A DNA stretch of 44,514 nt from an uncultured Eubacterium sp. (GTDB lineage: Bacteria; Bacillota; Clostridia; Peptostreptococcales; Anaerovoracaceae). A program made the position numbers and the translations under genes. Shown here piece by piece: positions 24,387 through 32,613 of the stretch (position 1 is the first letter of the stretch; every line of letters starts with the position of its first letter). Below the pieces are notes generated by a model. The model was not told where the DNA came from. It did no database searches and saw only the letters and a list, made by a program, of their open reading frames with translations. The stretch is from NCBI GenBank assembly GCA_937966095.1, contig CALCKF010000088.1:1-44514 (forward strand). The letters are read 5' to 3'.

Positions 24387-25790
24387 ATGGATTTGTTGAT
24401 TAAAAACGGAACGATAGTTACTGCAAAAGAGATGTACAAAGCTGATATTGCGGTAAATAACGGGAAAATAACAGCAATCGGCATGGATATCGATACTGTT
24501 GATTTTGATAGTGTTGTTGATGCGACAGATAAGCTTGTCCTACCGGGGGCAATAGACGGCCATACTCACTTGGCTCTATCTTTTGGAGGGACCATTTCAT
24601 CTGATGATTATTATACAGGAACGAGATCAGCAGCATGCGGAGGAACGACAACAGTTTTCGATTTCGTGAATCAGGCACACGGTGAGAGAATGCTGGATGC
24701 TGTTAAGAAAAGAGACGCTATGGCATCATTAGATGCGGCTGTTGATTATTCATTTCATATCGGTGTCAGCGATGTACTTTCCGAAGGTATGCTGGAATCG
24801 ATGGAAGAAGCTGTAGATTACGGTATCCCTTCATTCAAGGTGTTTATGGTATATGACTACGGTGTAGATGACGGTTCTTTTTATAAAGTGCTGAAAAAAG
24901 CAGGAGAGATCGGTGCACTTGTAGGAGTTCATGCAGAGAACAGAGAAGTAAATAATATACTGGTACAGCAGTACATAAGCGAAGGGAAAAAAGATGCATG
25001 GTGGCATTATATGTCGAAAAATGAAATGGTGGAAGGAGAAGCTGATGTGAGAGCCATAAATATTGCCAGGATGGCTGAAGCTCCACTGTATATAGTGCAT
25101 CTTGCGGATGAAATGGGGATGGAAGCTGTTATAAAGGCGAGATCAGAAGGATATCCTATCTTTGCAGAGACATGTCCGCAGTATCTCCATTTTACAAACG
25201 AAGTGTATAAGCGGGAGAGAGCCAGAGATTTTGTATGCTCACCTCCGATGAAAAATAAACAATCTCAGGACGCACTTTGGAAAGGTATAAAAAACGGTAA
25301 TATCACTACGATTGCGACAGATCATTGTCCGTTTAAAAAATCAGAAAAAGATTGGGGAATAGTAAAAAAAGATGGAACACCCGGAGACTTTACAAGTATT
25401 CCAAACGGATGTGCAGGAATAGAAAATATGTATCCTTACGTATTGTCTCAGGCAGTAAGCGGGAGGATAAGCTTTTGTAAAGCAGTGGAGCTGTGTTCCA
25501 CGAATCCGTCAAAGCTGTTCGGACTTGATCATGTCAAAGGCGCAGTCAGAGTAGGACTGGATGCAGATTTAGTTATATATGATACCGGAAAGGAATTTAC
25601 TATCACCAATGATGCGATGCATGGGAATACAGATCATACTATCTGGGAAGGTGTTAAGCTTAAAGGTTATCCTGAAGCGACGTATTCCAGAGGAAGACTG
25701 GTATATAAAAACGGTGAATTCCTTGGGAAGCGCGGTGATGGTAAATTGATAAAATGCAAAAAAATTCATTTGGACGGACCGGAACTGTAG
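24387..25790 (+). CDS. Dihydropyrimidinase (D-hydantoinase family)
   Basis: 467 residues; TAGGAGGCAG precedes ATG 24387. Cyclic amidohydrolase barrel with all metal ligands: H59 and H61 in GHTHL, the carboxylated K151 in SFKVFM, H182 in VHAEN, H238 in VHLAD and D312 in TDHCPF. GGTTTVFDF and ETCPQYLHFT are also typical. It opens dihydrouracil or dihydrothymine to the N-carbamoyl beta-amino acid, the step after PreTA. It is the fifth gene of the operon started by the sigma-54 promoter at 18783. Confidence 0.95.
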   Translation: MDLLIKNGTIVTAKEMYKADIAVNNGKITAIGMDIDTVDFDSVVDATDKLVLPGAIDGHTHLALSFGGTISSDDYYTGTRSAACGGTTTVFDFVNQAHGERMLDAVKKRDAMASLDAAVDYSFHIGVSDVLSEGMLESMEEAVDYGIPSFKVFMVYDYGVDDGSFYKVLKKAGEIGALVGVHAENREVNNILVQQYISEGKKDAWWHYMSKNEMVEGEADVRAINIARMAEAPLYIVHLADEMGMEAVIKARSEGYPIFAETCPQYLHFTNEVYKRERARDFVCSPPMKNKQSQDALWKGIKNGNITTIATDHCPFKKSEKDWGIVKKDGTPGDFTSIPNGCAGIENMYPYVLSQAVSGRISFCKAVELCSTNPSKLFGLDHVKGAVRVGLDADLVIYDTGKEFTITNDAMHGNTDHTIWEGVKLKGYPEATYSRGRLVYKNGEFLGKRGDGKLIKCKKIHLDGPEL

Positions 25791-25810
25791 ATCGGAAAGG
25801 AAGCGTGTAG

Positions 25811-27355
25811 ATGGAAGATATTTATAAGGAATATCACAAAAGAAGAGAATATTTAAAAATAAAAAACAACCCTAAACGAATTGAAAAGATGCATAATAAT
25901 GGAAAGCTTACCGCAGAGGAACGTATAGAAAGTTTTTTTGATTCAGGTACATATATAGAGATGAAACCATGGGTAAAAAATCGATGCTCTGATTTCGATC
26001 TTAATAAAAAAGATCTTGGCAATGAAGGGCTGCTTTGCGGATATGGAAATGTGAATGGAAGACCTGTTTTTGCATATGCCAATGATGTCACGGTTATGGG
26101 TGGATCTATGGGTGAAGCAGGAAGAGATAAAATGATGAACTGCTTTGAAAAAGCTATGGAAGGCGGATATCCTCTAGTTTCTTTTAATGATGCGGCAGGG
26201 GCGAGAATACAGGAGGGAGTTTCAGCCCTTCATGCATATTGCTCGACTTTTGGAAAAACCAGCATAGCATCAGGGTGGATACCTCAGATTTCTATTATAT
26301 TGGGGACGTGTGCGGGAGGAACATCATATTGTGCTGCGCTAACTGATTTTATAATACAGGTCAACCCAATAGGAAAAATGTTCATAACAGGACCTGCGGT
26401 TATTGAATCTGTAACAGGAGAGAAGACTACATTTGATGAAATAGGGGGAGCAGGTGTGCATGGTATGATTACAGGTCTGGCGCATTTTGTTGTGAATTCT
26501 GAACAGGAAGCGTTTGATCTGGTACGAAGGCTGTTATCATTTCTGCCAGCCAACAGTAAGGAAAACCCTCCGAGATATGCTGAAAATGATCCGATAGATC
26601 GAAAGACGCCTGAAATAAGAGATATTATACCTATGGAACAGCATAAATCATTTGATATGAAAGATATCATAAGGAGCTTTGTAGATAACAGAGACTTTAT
26701 GGAAGTGCAGGAAAATTTTGCACAGAATATGATTGTGGGGTTTGCAAGACTTGGAGGAGAAACAATAGGGATTGTAGGAAACCAGCCTAAGATACTTGCG
26801 GGGTGTATAGATGTAAATGCATCATGGAAAGCAGCAAGATTTGTGAGATTCTGTGACTGTTATAATATACCGATCGTGACACTTGCAGATACCCCCGGAT
26901 ATCTGCCGGGAGTCCAGCAGGAGCATAATGGCATAATAAGGAATGGGGCAAAATTATTATTTGCATATTCTGAAGCCACTGTTCCTAAAATCACTGTAAT
27001 AGTCAGAAAAGATTATGGCGGAGCATATTCAGCTATGTGCGGTAAAGGAATGGGAGCCGATTTTGTTCTGGGTCTGCCTACAGGAGAGCTTGCTATAATG
27101 GGGGCAGACGGTGCAGCTAATATTGTGTTCAAACATGAGATACAAGAAGCAGAAGATAAAGATGCAAAGCGTAAAGAACTTACACAAAAATACAAGGATC
27201 TGTTTCTCAATCCATATAAAGGAGCCGAATATGGTATAGTAGACGATATTATAGACCCGGAAGATCTCAGGATCCGGATCATAAGAGATCTGCGTATCAT
27301 TAAAAATAAAAAGCCTCATATGCCATATAAGAAACATTCTAATATACCATTGTAG
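25811..27355 (+). CDS. Acyl-CoA carboxyltransferase subunit (methylmalonyl/malonyl-CoA decarboxylase alpha type)
   Basis: 514 residues, a usual length. Two crotonase-like halves: the first with NDAAGARIQEGV and GTCAGGTSYCAAL, the second with ADTPGYLPGVQQEHNGIIRNGAKLL and RKDYGGAYSAMCGKGMGADF, including the glycine oxyanion holes. Such proteins move CO2 between an acyl-CoA and biotin in propionyl-CoA carboxylase or MmdA-type decarboxylases. No biotin carboxylase, carrier or membrane decarboxylase subunit lies nearby, so partners must be encoded elsewhere. In context it would decarboxylate malonyl-CoA (from beta-alanine) or methylmalonyl-CoA (from beta-aminoisobutyrate). It starts 20 bases after the dihydropyrimidinase gene. 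Confidence 0.85.
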   Translation: MEDIYKEYHKRREYLKIKNNPKRIEKMHNNGKLTAEERIESFFDSGTYIEMKPWVKNRCSDFDLNKKDLGNEGLLCGYGNVNGRPVFAYANDVTVMGGSMGEAGRDKMMNCFEKAMEGGYPLVSFNDAAGARIQEGVSALHAYCSTFGKTSIASGWIPQISIILGTCAGGTSYCAALTDFIIQVNPIGKMFITGPAVIESVTGEKTTFDEIGGAGVHGMITGLAHFVVNSEQEAFDLVRRLLSFLPANSKENPPRYAENDPIDRKTPEIRDIIPMEQHKSFDMKDIIRSFVDNRDFMEVQENFAQNMIVGFARLGGETIGIVGNQPKILAGCIDVNASWKAARFVRFCDCYNIPIVTLADTPGYLPGVQQEHNGIIRNGAKLLFAYSEATVPKITVIVRKDYGGAYSAMCGKGMGADFVLGLPTGELAIMGADGAANIVFKHEIQEAEDKDAKRKELTQKYKDLFLNPYKGAEYGIVDDIIDPEDLRIRIIRDLRIIKNKKPHMPYKKHSNIPL

Positions 27356-27392
27356 CATTTGTAAGATATAGATCATAACGTTGACATAATGT

Positions 27393-27439
27393 ATCAATAT
27401 ATACTCGCAGGTAGTGATTATCTGCGAGTATATATTGAT
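27393..27439 (+). repeat. 18-bp perfect inverted repeat
   Basis: ATCAATATATACTCGCAG (27393-27410) and its exact complement (27422-27439) around an 11-base spacer, 26 bases before the HAD gene. The hairpin is strong but has no following T run, so it is not a standard terminator. It could be an operator, a message-stabilising hairpin or an attenuator. Confidence 0.85.
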
Positions 27440-27464
27440 GGATATCAGAAAGGATTAAAGGCGG

Positions 27465-28313
27465 ATGGCTATAAAATTAATTGCTTTGGATCTTGACGGA
27501 ACGACTTTAAATTCACAAAAAAAATTAACTGAAAAAACTCGCGATGCACTGATACGCGCTGCGGAATCAGGGGTAGAAATCATTCCGGTCACGGGAAGAT
27601 GTTATCATTCACTGCCTGAGGAGCTGATGGAACTTGGCAGTCATCAATATATAAGATATGCGATCACCTCAAATGGTGCGGAAATACGCGATATAAAAAA
27701 CGGAGAAATATTGTATGACGATTATATAAATGAATCAGGGACAAGGGAAATAAAACAAATCCTTGATAAAAACAGCTGGATGGTAGAGGTTTATGTAAAA
27801 GGGCGGGCTTTTATCGAACGAGCGGATTATGAGAGGATACTTAAAGGAGAGGCAGAGTACAGAAGCAGAGATTACGTATTAAAAACAAGAATCCCTGTAA
27901 AAGGTGTAAAGCAACTGCTGGATGTACACAGAGGCAAAGTGGAAAAAGTTGCTGTATACTTTCCTTCTACCAGTATCGTGCAGAATATAAAAGATGAGTT
28001 TGAAAATGTAACAAGTGCAGAACTGACAGCTTCAGGGAGAAACAATCTGGAATTTGTCGCTCTCGGCTGCAATAAAGCTGGAACACTTAAAATCATGTGC
28101 GGTATTCTAGGAATTAAATTTTCAGAAGTTTTGGCTTTCGGCGATAGCTATAACGATCTCGAAATGCTGAAAATATCAGGTGTATCAGTTGCGATGGAGA
28201 ATGCAGAGGATATCGTTAAAGAAAATGCGGATTATATTACCGGACAAAATGATTGTGATGGAGTGGCAAATCTGATAAACGGCAGGCTGTTGAGAAATAA
28301 TTGGAATATATAA
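27465..28313 (+). CDS. Cof-type HAD-superfamily hydrolase
   Basis: 282 residues. HAD motif I LIALDLDGTTLNS (residues 4-16), motif II near IIPVTGR, and motifs III/IV in AFGDSYNDLEMLKISGVSVAM, with a Cof-type alpha/beta cap between. These phosphatases act on sugar phosphates, nucleotides or cofactors and are hard to place. It sits between the carboxyltransferase and the aminotransferase, possibly removing a damaged or stalled intermediate, but its link to the pathway is unproven. It ends 10 bases before the aminotransferase. Confidence 0.9.
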   Translation: MAIKLIALDLDGTTLNSQKKLTEKTRDALIRAAESGVEIIPVTGRCYHSLPEELMELGSHQYIRYAITSNGAEIRDIKNGEILYDDYINESGTREIKQILDKNSWMVEVYVKGRAFIERADYERILKGEAEYRSRDYVLKTRIPVKGVKQLLDVHRGKVEKVAVYFPSTSIVQNIKDEFENVTSAELTASGRNNLEFVALGCNKAGTLKIMCGILGIKFSEVLAFGDSYNDLEMLKISGVSVAMENAEDIVKENADYITGQNDCDGVANLINGRLLRNNWNI

Positions 28314-28323
28314 GGAGAAAGAA

Positions 28324-29643
28324 ATGTCTGATATAAAAGAAAAAAGTTTAAAATATAATTTACATTCATGGAGTGCGCAGGGTAGCATTGATCCTAAAGT
28401 GATAACTAAAGCGGAAGGCATTTATTTTTGGGACGAAGAGGGAAACAAGTATTATGATATGTCTTCTCAGCTTGTGAATTCAAACCTTGGCCATGGTAAT
28501 AAAGCCATTGTCAAAGCTATAAAGGATCAGGCAGACAAGATACCATTTATAAGCCCTGCTTTTGCTGTAGATTGCAGATCGGAAGCTGCAGAAGCGGTTA
28601 TAAAAATCTCAGGGATGAAAAATGCCAAGGTGTTTTTTACAAATGCAGGAGCTGAAGCGAATGAAAATGCAATAAAAATGGCTAAACAGTATACAGGAAA
28701 ATGGAAAATATTCTCTATGTACAGATGTTATCATGGCTCTACTGCGGGCGCAGGCATGCTTACTGGTGAACCGAGACATTTTGCCAATGAACCGGGACCG
28801 GCAGGATTTGTAAAATATGACGGACCATATGCATACAGGGCACCTAAACAGGTAAAGTTCAAAGATGAAGATGATGTTGCTGATTTTTATCTGAGTCTTC
28901 TGGAGAATCAGATACTATATGAAGGCCCGGAAAATATAGCAGCTATTTTTCTGGAAACTGTGGTGGGATCAAATGGGATATTGATACCACCTAAAAAGTG
29001 GATTCAAGGCGTGAGAAAATTATGTACAAAATATGAAATAGTTATGGTATGTGATGAGGTAATGGCGGGATGGTACAGAACAGGAAAAGCATTCGCATTC
29101 CATAATTTTGATATCGAACCTGATCTTGTCACATTCGCAAAGGGTGTCACATGCGGGTATGTTCCTATAGGAGGAGTTATAGTCTCAGAAAAAATACAGA
29201 AATATTTTGATGAACATAAGATGATGTGCGGGCTTACTTATAATGCTCATCCTATGGGGTGTGCTGCAGCAGTAGCCACAATAAATGAGTATTACCGACT
29301 TAATATTGAAGAAAATGTTGCCAAGCAGGGCGCTTTGCTTAAGACGATTCTAAAGAAGCTTGCCGAAAAACACTCCTGTGTAGGTGAAGTCAGACAGATC
29401 GGACTTTTTTCGGCAATAGAGATAGTCAAGGATTCAAGCGGTACTCCAATAGTAGAATTCAACAATGACCCTGAAGGCCTGATGGCGAAAATAATAGGCA
29501 TGCTTATGAAAGACGGATTTTTTACTTATTCACATGAAAACATGATAGTTATTGCACCACCTCTTATTATAGGAGAATCAGAGCTTGTCGATGCAATGAA
29601 GATAATGGATAAGATCCTGGATACAGTAGATACGATGATATAG
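28324..29643 (+). CDS. Class III (omega) aminotransferase, beta-alanine/taurine type
   Basis: 439 residues; TAAGGAGAAAG precedes ATG 28324. PLP fold type I: FTNAGAEANENAIKMA, YHGSTAGAGMLTGEPR, the cofactor aspartate in VCDEVMAGWYRTG, and the Schiff-base K273 in TFAKGVTCGY. The GGVIVS and GLTYNAHPMGCAAA stretches follow the usual pattern of omega-amino-acid:pyruvate or 2-oxoglutarate enzymes that use beta-alanine or taurine. In this operon it most likely turns beta-alanine (from uracil) into malonate semialdehyde. Taurine and 4-aminobutyrate are possible alternative substrates. Confidence 0.88.
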   Translation: MSDIKEKSLKYNLHSWSAQGSIDPKVITKAEGIYFWDEEGNKYYDMSSQLVNSNLGHGNKAIVKAIKDQADKIPFISPAFAVDCRSEAAEAVIKISGMKNAKVFFTNAGAEANENAIKMAKQYTGKWKIFSMYRCYHGSTAGAGMLTGEPRHFANEPGPAGFVKYDGPYAYRAPKQVKFKDEDDVADFYLSLLENQILYEGPENIAAIFLETVVGSNGILIPPKKWIQGVRKLCTKYEIVMVCDEVMAGWYRTGKAFAFHNFDIEPDLVTFAKGVTCGYVPIGGVIVSEKIQKYFDEHKMMCGLTYNAHPMGCAAAVATINEYYRLNIEENVAKQGALLKTILKKLAEKHSCVGEVRQIGLFSAIEIVKDSSGTPIVEFNNDPEGLMAKIIGMLMKDGFFTYSHENMIVIAPPLIIGESELVDAMKIMDKILDTVDTMI

Positions 29644-29673
29644 AATGCTTGCATAATAAAAATATATAATTAC

Positions 29674-29720
29674 ATGGAAGATCCCCCTGCTTACGATCCA
29701 GCAGAGGGATCTTCCATATT
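29674..29720 (+). terminator. Long hairpin, probable terminator of the pyrimidine operon
   Basis: ATGGAAGATCCC plus CTGC pairs with GCAG plus GGGATCTTCCAT (29674-29717) around a short loop, one mismatch. The following T run is short (ATTTCAG), so termination efficiency is uncertain. Confidence 0.6.
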
Positions 29721-29750
29721 TCAGACATAAGTTCAGTCTATCAAATGACC

Positions 29751-29779
29751 TTGCCTTTGATAAACATGCCTAGTATAAT
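29751..29779 (+). promoter_or_regulatory. Sigma-A promoter of the Mrp-type gene
   Basis: TTGCCT (29751-29756), 17 bases, then a perfect TATAAT (29774-29779). It lies after the operon's terminating hairpin, so this gene is a separate unit. Confidence 0.65.
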
Positions 29780-29871
29780 ATAAGAGACATATGCCAAAAA
29801 TAACGGCTGGAACATCAGCAGCTGATAAACTCTGATATCTAAAGCCGGTAATCAGGAAAGAGGTAATTAAA

Positions 29872-30726
29872 ATGGATGAAAAAGAAAAGGTTCAGCAGGA
29901 GCCAGGAAGCTGCAATTCGGATTGCAGCAGCTGTGCCAGCGCAGGAAACTGCAGCGGGCAGCCGCAAAGCATGATTGAAGAGACAAATAGTTTCAATGAT
30001 ATCAAAAAAGTTATTGCTGTCGTGAGTGGAAAGGGAGGCGTCGGAAAATCCCTAGTCACATCGCTGATGGCTGTTAATATGAAAAGACGCGGATACAAGA
30101 CCTCGATACTTGATGCAGATATAACGGGGCCGTCTATACCAAAGGCTTTTGGGATCACTGAAAAAGCATCGGCAAATGAATTGGGGATTTTCCCTATACT
30201 GACGAAAACAGGGATAGGGACGATGTCTGTAAACAATTTGCTGGAGAATGATACTGATCCGGTTATCTGGAGAGGGCCTGTCATAGCAGGGACTGTAAAA
30301 CAATTTTGGACAGATGTTCTATGGGGAGAAGTGGATTATCTGTTTGTAGATATGCCTCCGGGAACCGGGGACGTTCCGCTTACAGTATTTCAGTCTCTTC
30401 CTGTAGATGGTATCATCGTAGTGACATCACCGCAGGAACTTGTGTCTATGATAGTTTCCAAGGCGGTGAAAATGGCAGAGATGATGGACATCCCGGTACT
30501 TGGGCTTGTAGAGAACATGTCTTATCTTAAATGTCCTGACTGCGGAAAAGAGATACCTGTTTTCGGACCAAGTAAGATAGAAGAGGTTGCGGAAGCAGAG
30601 GGACTTGATGTACTGGGGAGGATCCCTATAGATCCGAAGCTTGCTGCTGCATGTGATAAGGGTATGATAGAACTTTACGAAGGCGATTGGCTTGATAAAG
30701 CTGCAGACAAGCTTGAGAATCTATAA
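29872..30726 (+). CDS. Mrp/NBP35-type P-loop ATPase, Fe-S cluster carrier
   Basis: 284 residues; AAGAGGTAATTAAA precedes ATG 29872. A Cys-rich N-terminal tail (C14, C18, C21, C27) precedes the deviant Walker A VVSGKGGVGKSLVTS, then DADITGPSIPKAFG, DMPPGTGDVPLTVFQSLP and the C-terminal CxxC in YLKCPDCGKEI, which binds a bridging [4Fe-4S] cluster in a dimer. The family delivers Fe-S clusters to apo-enzymes. PreT, PreA and the hydrogenase in this window are Fe-S proteins, but the gene has its own promoter and terminator. Confidence 0.94.
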   Translation: MDEKEKVQQEPGSCNSDCSSCASAGNCSGQPQSMIEETNSFNDIKKVIAVVSGKGGVGKSLVTSLMAVNMKRRGYKTSILDADITGPSIPKAFGITEKASANELGIFPILTKTGIGTMSVNNLLENDTDPVIWRGPVIAGTVKQFWTDVLWGEVDYLFVDMPPGTGDVPLTVFQSLPVDGIIVVTSPQELVSMIVSKAVKMAEMMDIPVLGLVENMSYLKCPDCGKEIPVFGPSKIEEVAEAEGLDVLGRIPIDPKLAAACDKGMIELYEGDWLDKAADKLENL

Positions 30727-30760
30727 ATCAGCGGATTTTATTAAAATGATGATATGATAA

Positions 30761-30809
30761 TTGATCTTCTTGAGTCAGAAACAATCTGACGAACGAAGAT
30801 CAATTTTTT
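30761..30809 (+). terminator. Intrinsic terminator of the Mrp-type gene
   Basis: TTGATCTTC pairs with GAAGATCAA, and an inner GTCAGA/TCTGAC stem caps it. A run of seven T follows. Confidence 0.92.
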
Positions 30810-30951
30810 TAGTAAAAAGTTTTTTGATAAATAATACCATAGAAATAAAATAATCGGAAACAAGAACAGCTGGTGCCAAAAAGCAACGGAAAATGAAGCA
30901 TATTAATTCTCTTTTTTATATATTTTGATTTTGTTTAATGATAAAATCTTA

Positions 30952-30980
30952 AAGGAGGTAATATGTCTGGAGGTTGCTAG
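30952..30980 (+). other. Five-codon leader ORF overlapping the second activator's ribosome site
   Basis: AAAGGAGGT (30951-30959) precedes ATG 30963, which reads Met-Ser-Gly-Gly-Cys and stops at 30980. The GGAGGT inside this mini-ORF (30969-30974) is the ribosome site of the activator gene that starts at 30984. Translating the leader would therefore cover or re-deliver ribosomes to the real start. Confidence 0.5.
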
Positions 30981-30983
30981 GTT

Positions 30984-32372
30984 ATGAGATACAGTACATT
31001 TATTAGAGAAAATTATGATATGTTTTTATCTATTTTTAATAAAATGAAAACCGGCATATGGATTTCTGACGGGAATGGAGAAGTTCTGATTGTAAATAAC
31101 GAATCCGTGAAAGTCGGCGGCAAAACACGCGATGAAGTTATAGGGAAAAATATGAGGGAGCTGGTTGATGCAGGATATATCATGGAGTCTGCTACCCTTA
31201 TGACTATAGAAAGTAATAAGGAAGAATGTATTGTAGAAGAAATGGGCGCAGGAGGGTATTGCTTGTGCACAAGTGTGCCTCTTTTTTACAGGGGAGAACT
31301 GGACTTAATAATATGTGTTGAGAGAAATATTTCCGAGATCGAGAAATTGAAAATATCTCTGTCAGAAAACATCTCTATAAGAGAAAAAATAGATAATATG
31401 ATGGACATACAATATCTGATCCATGAAAATGGAAATAAAATAGTGACACGCAATATAAATATGTTAAATTGCAAGCAGCTGGCCATCGATGTTGGGAAAA
31501 CAGACGCAACCGTCATAATAACAGGTGAATCGGGAACAGGGAAAGAGCTGATAGCTGATTTGATTTATAAAAACAGCAGGAGAGTTAACAAGCCCTTCAT
31601 AAAGGTGAATTGTGCTGCGATCCCAGAGTCATTGATAGAATCGGAATTTTTTGGATATGAACAAGGTACATTTACAGGTGCAAATCAGAGCGGGAAGATG
31701 GGTGTATTCGAAATGGTCAACGGAGGGACCATTTTTCTGGATGAGATTGGAGAATTGCCTATGCATGTACAAGCAAAATTTTTACGGGTGATCCAGGAAA
31801 AAGAAGTAAGACGGATAGGTGGTGAGAAGAATATATCTATAGATGTCCGGTTGATAACAGCAACGAATAAAGATCTGAAAAAAGAAGTTGAGAAAGGGAA
31901 TTTTAGAGAAGACTTATATTACAGATTGTTTGTAGTACCTATTACAATCCCTCCCCTTAGAAAGAGGAAGGAAGATATAGAGGTCCTGACTAAATATTTC
32001 TTGGATTATTTTAATAACGAATATGGATTGCAAAAAACAATATGCAAAGATGCATTGAAAATCATGGAGGAATACAATTGGCCCGGGAATGTAAGGGAAC
32101 TCAGAAATGTTGTCGAGAGAATGGTGGTAAGCGGAGCGGGGAAAGAAATTTCCGCATTCCAAGTAGAAATATGTTTAAATGGCAATAATGAAGCGATTCT
32201 ATATAATCTGAGCAAAAATGGGGATTTATATTTAGAAGAAATGGTAAATAACTATGAGAAGCAGATAATAGCTCAGGCGTATGAGGAATGCGGCAGCGTG
32301 ATAGCGACTGCAAAAATGCTTCATGTTGATAAAAGTACCATTTCAAGAAAAATGAAAAAATATGGTTTGTAA
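30984..32372 (+). CDS. Sigma-54-dependent transcriptional activator (PAS-AAA+-HTH), second copy
   Basis: 462 residues. PAS-like N-terminus (about 12-120, with GIWISDGNGEVLIVNNE), then AAA+ with Walker A GESGTGKE (181-188), the sigma-54-contact loop as GTFTGA (228-233) and Walker B TIFLDE (249-254). FREDLYYRLFVVPI follows, and a Fis-type helix-turn-helix ends the protein (about 435-460, VIATAKMLHVDKSTISRKM). It is a paralogue of the protein at 17177, with a different sensor and a Thr in place of Ala in GAFTGA. It is followed at 32531 by a sigma-54 promoter for the lyase/CoA-transferase operon, its probable target. I assign no ligand; a beta-amino acid would fit the context. Confidence 0.92.
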   Translation: MRYSTFIRENYDMFLSIFNKMKTGIWISDGNGEVLIVNNESVKVGGKTRDEVIGKNMRELVDAGYIMESATLMTIESNKEECIVEEMGAGGYCLCTSVPLFYRGELDLIICVERNISEIEKLKISLSENISIREKIDNMMDIQYLIHENGNKIVTRNINMLNCKQLAIDVGKTDATVIITGESGTGKELIADLIYKNSRRVNKPFIKVNCAAIPESLIESEFFGYEQGTFTGANQSGKMGVFEMVNGGTIFLDEIGELPMHVQAKFLRVIQEKEVRRIGGEKNISIDVRLITATNKDLKKEVEKGNFREDLYYRLFVVPITIPPLRKRKEDIEVLTKYFLDYFNNEYGLQKTICKDALKIMEEYNWPGNVRELRNVVERMVVSGAGKEISAFQVEICLNGNNEAILYNLSKNGDLYLEEMVNNYEKQIIAQAYEECGSVIATAKMLHVDKSTISRKMKKYGL

Positions 32373-32530
32373 AACTGCAATATTGTTGTAATTTGGAAAT
32401 AAAAACCGATTGCCGTTACAAACAGGCAAATCGAGAGCTTTATGTTTAATTTAATAATATTATTGATTGTAAATTCGTTGCTGATTGGCAATGAATTTTT
32501 TATTTGGCGTTGAAATTCCAACATTTTGTT

Positions 32531-32545
32531 TGGCATGTAAATTGC
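32531..32545 (+). promoter_or_regulatory. Sigma-54 promoter of the lyase/CoA-transferase operon
   Basis: TGGCAT (32531-32536), five bases, TTGC (32542-32545), GG-N10-GC spacing. It lies 69 bases before the lyase start and directly downstream of an activator gene. The 32373-32530 interval upstream has several TTGTAA/TTACAA words that could be activator sites. Confidence 0.85.
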
Positions 32546-32613
32546 GTGTATATTCAGAAAATAATATTTTTGCATCAGTACAGAATTTAAAACGGATTGT
32601 AAAGGAGGAAAAA

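Noticed and set aside
27381..27405. TTGACA with TATACT upstream of the HAD gene as a promoter
   Set aside because: The spacer is only 13 bases, too short for sigma-A.
29810..29830. TGGAACATCAGCAGC before the Mrp-type gene as a sigma-54 promoter
   Set aside because: The spacing fits but the -12 half reads CAGC rather than TTGC, and a TATAAT promoter lies just upstream.
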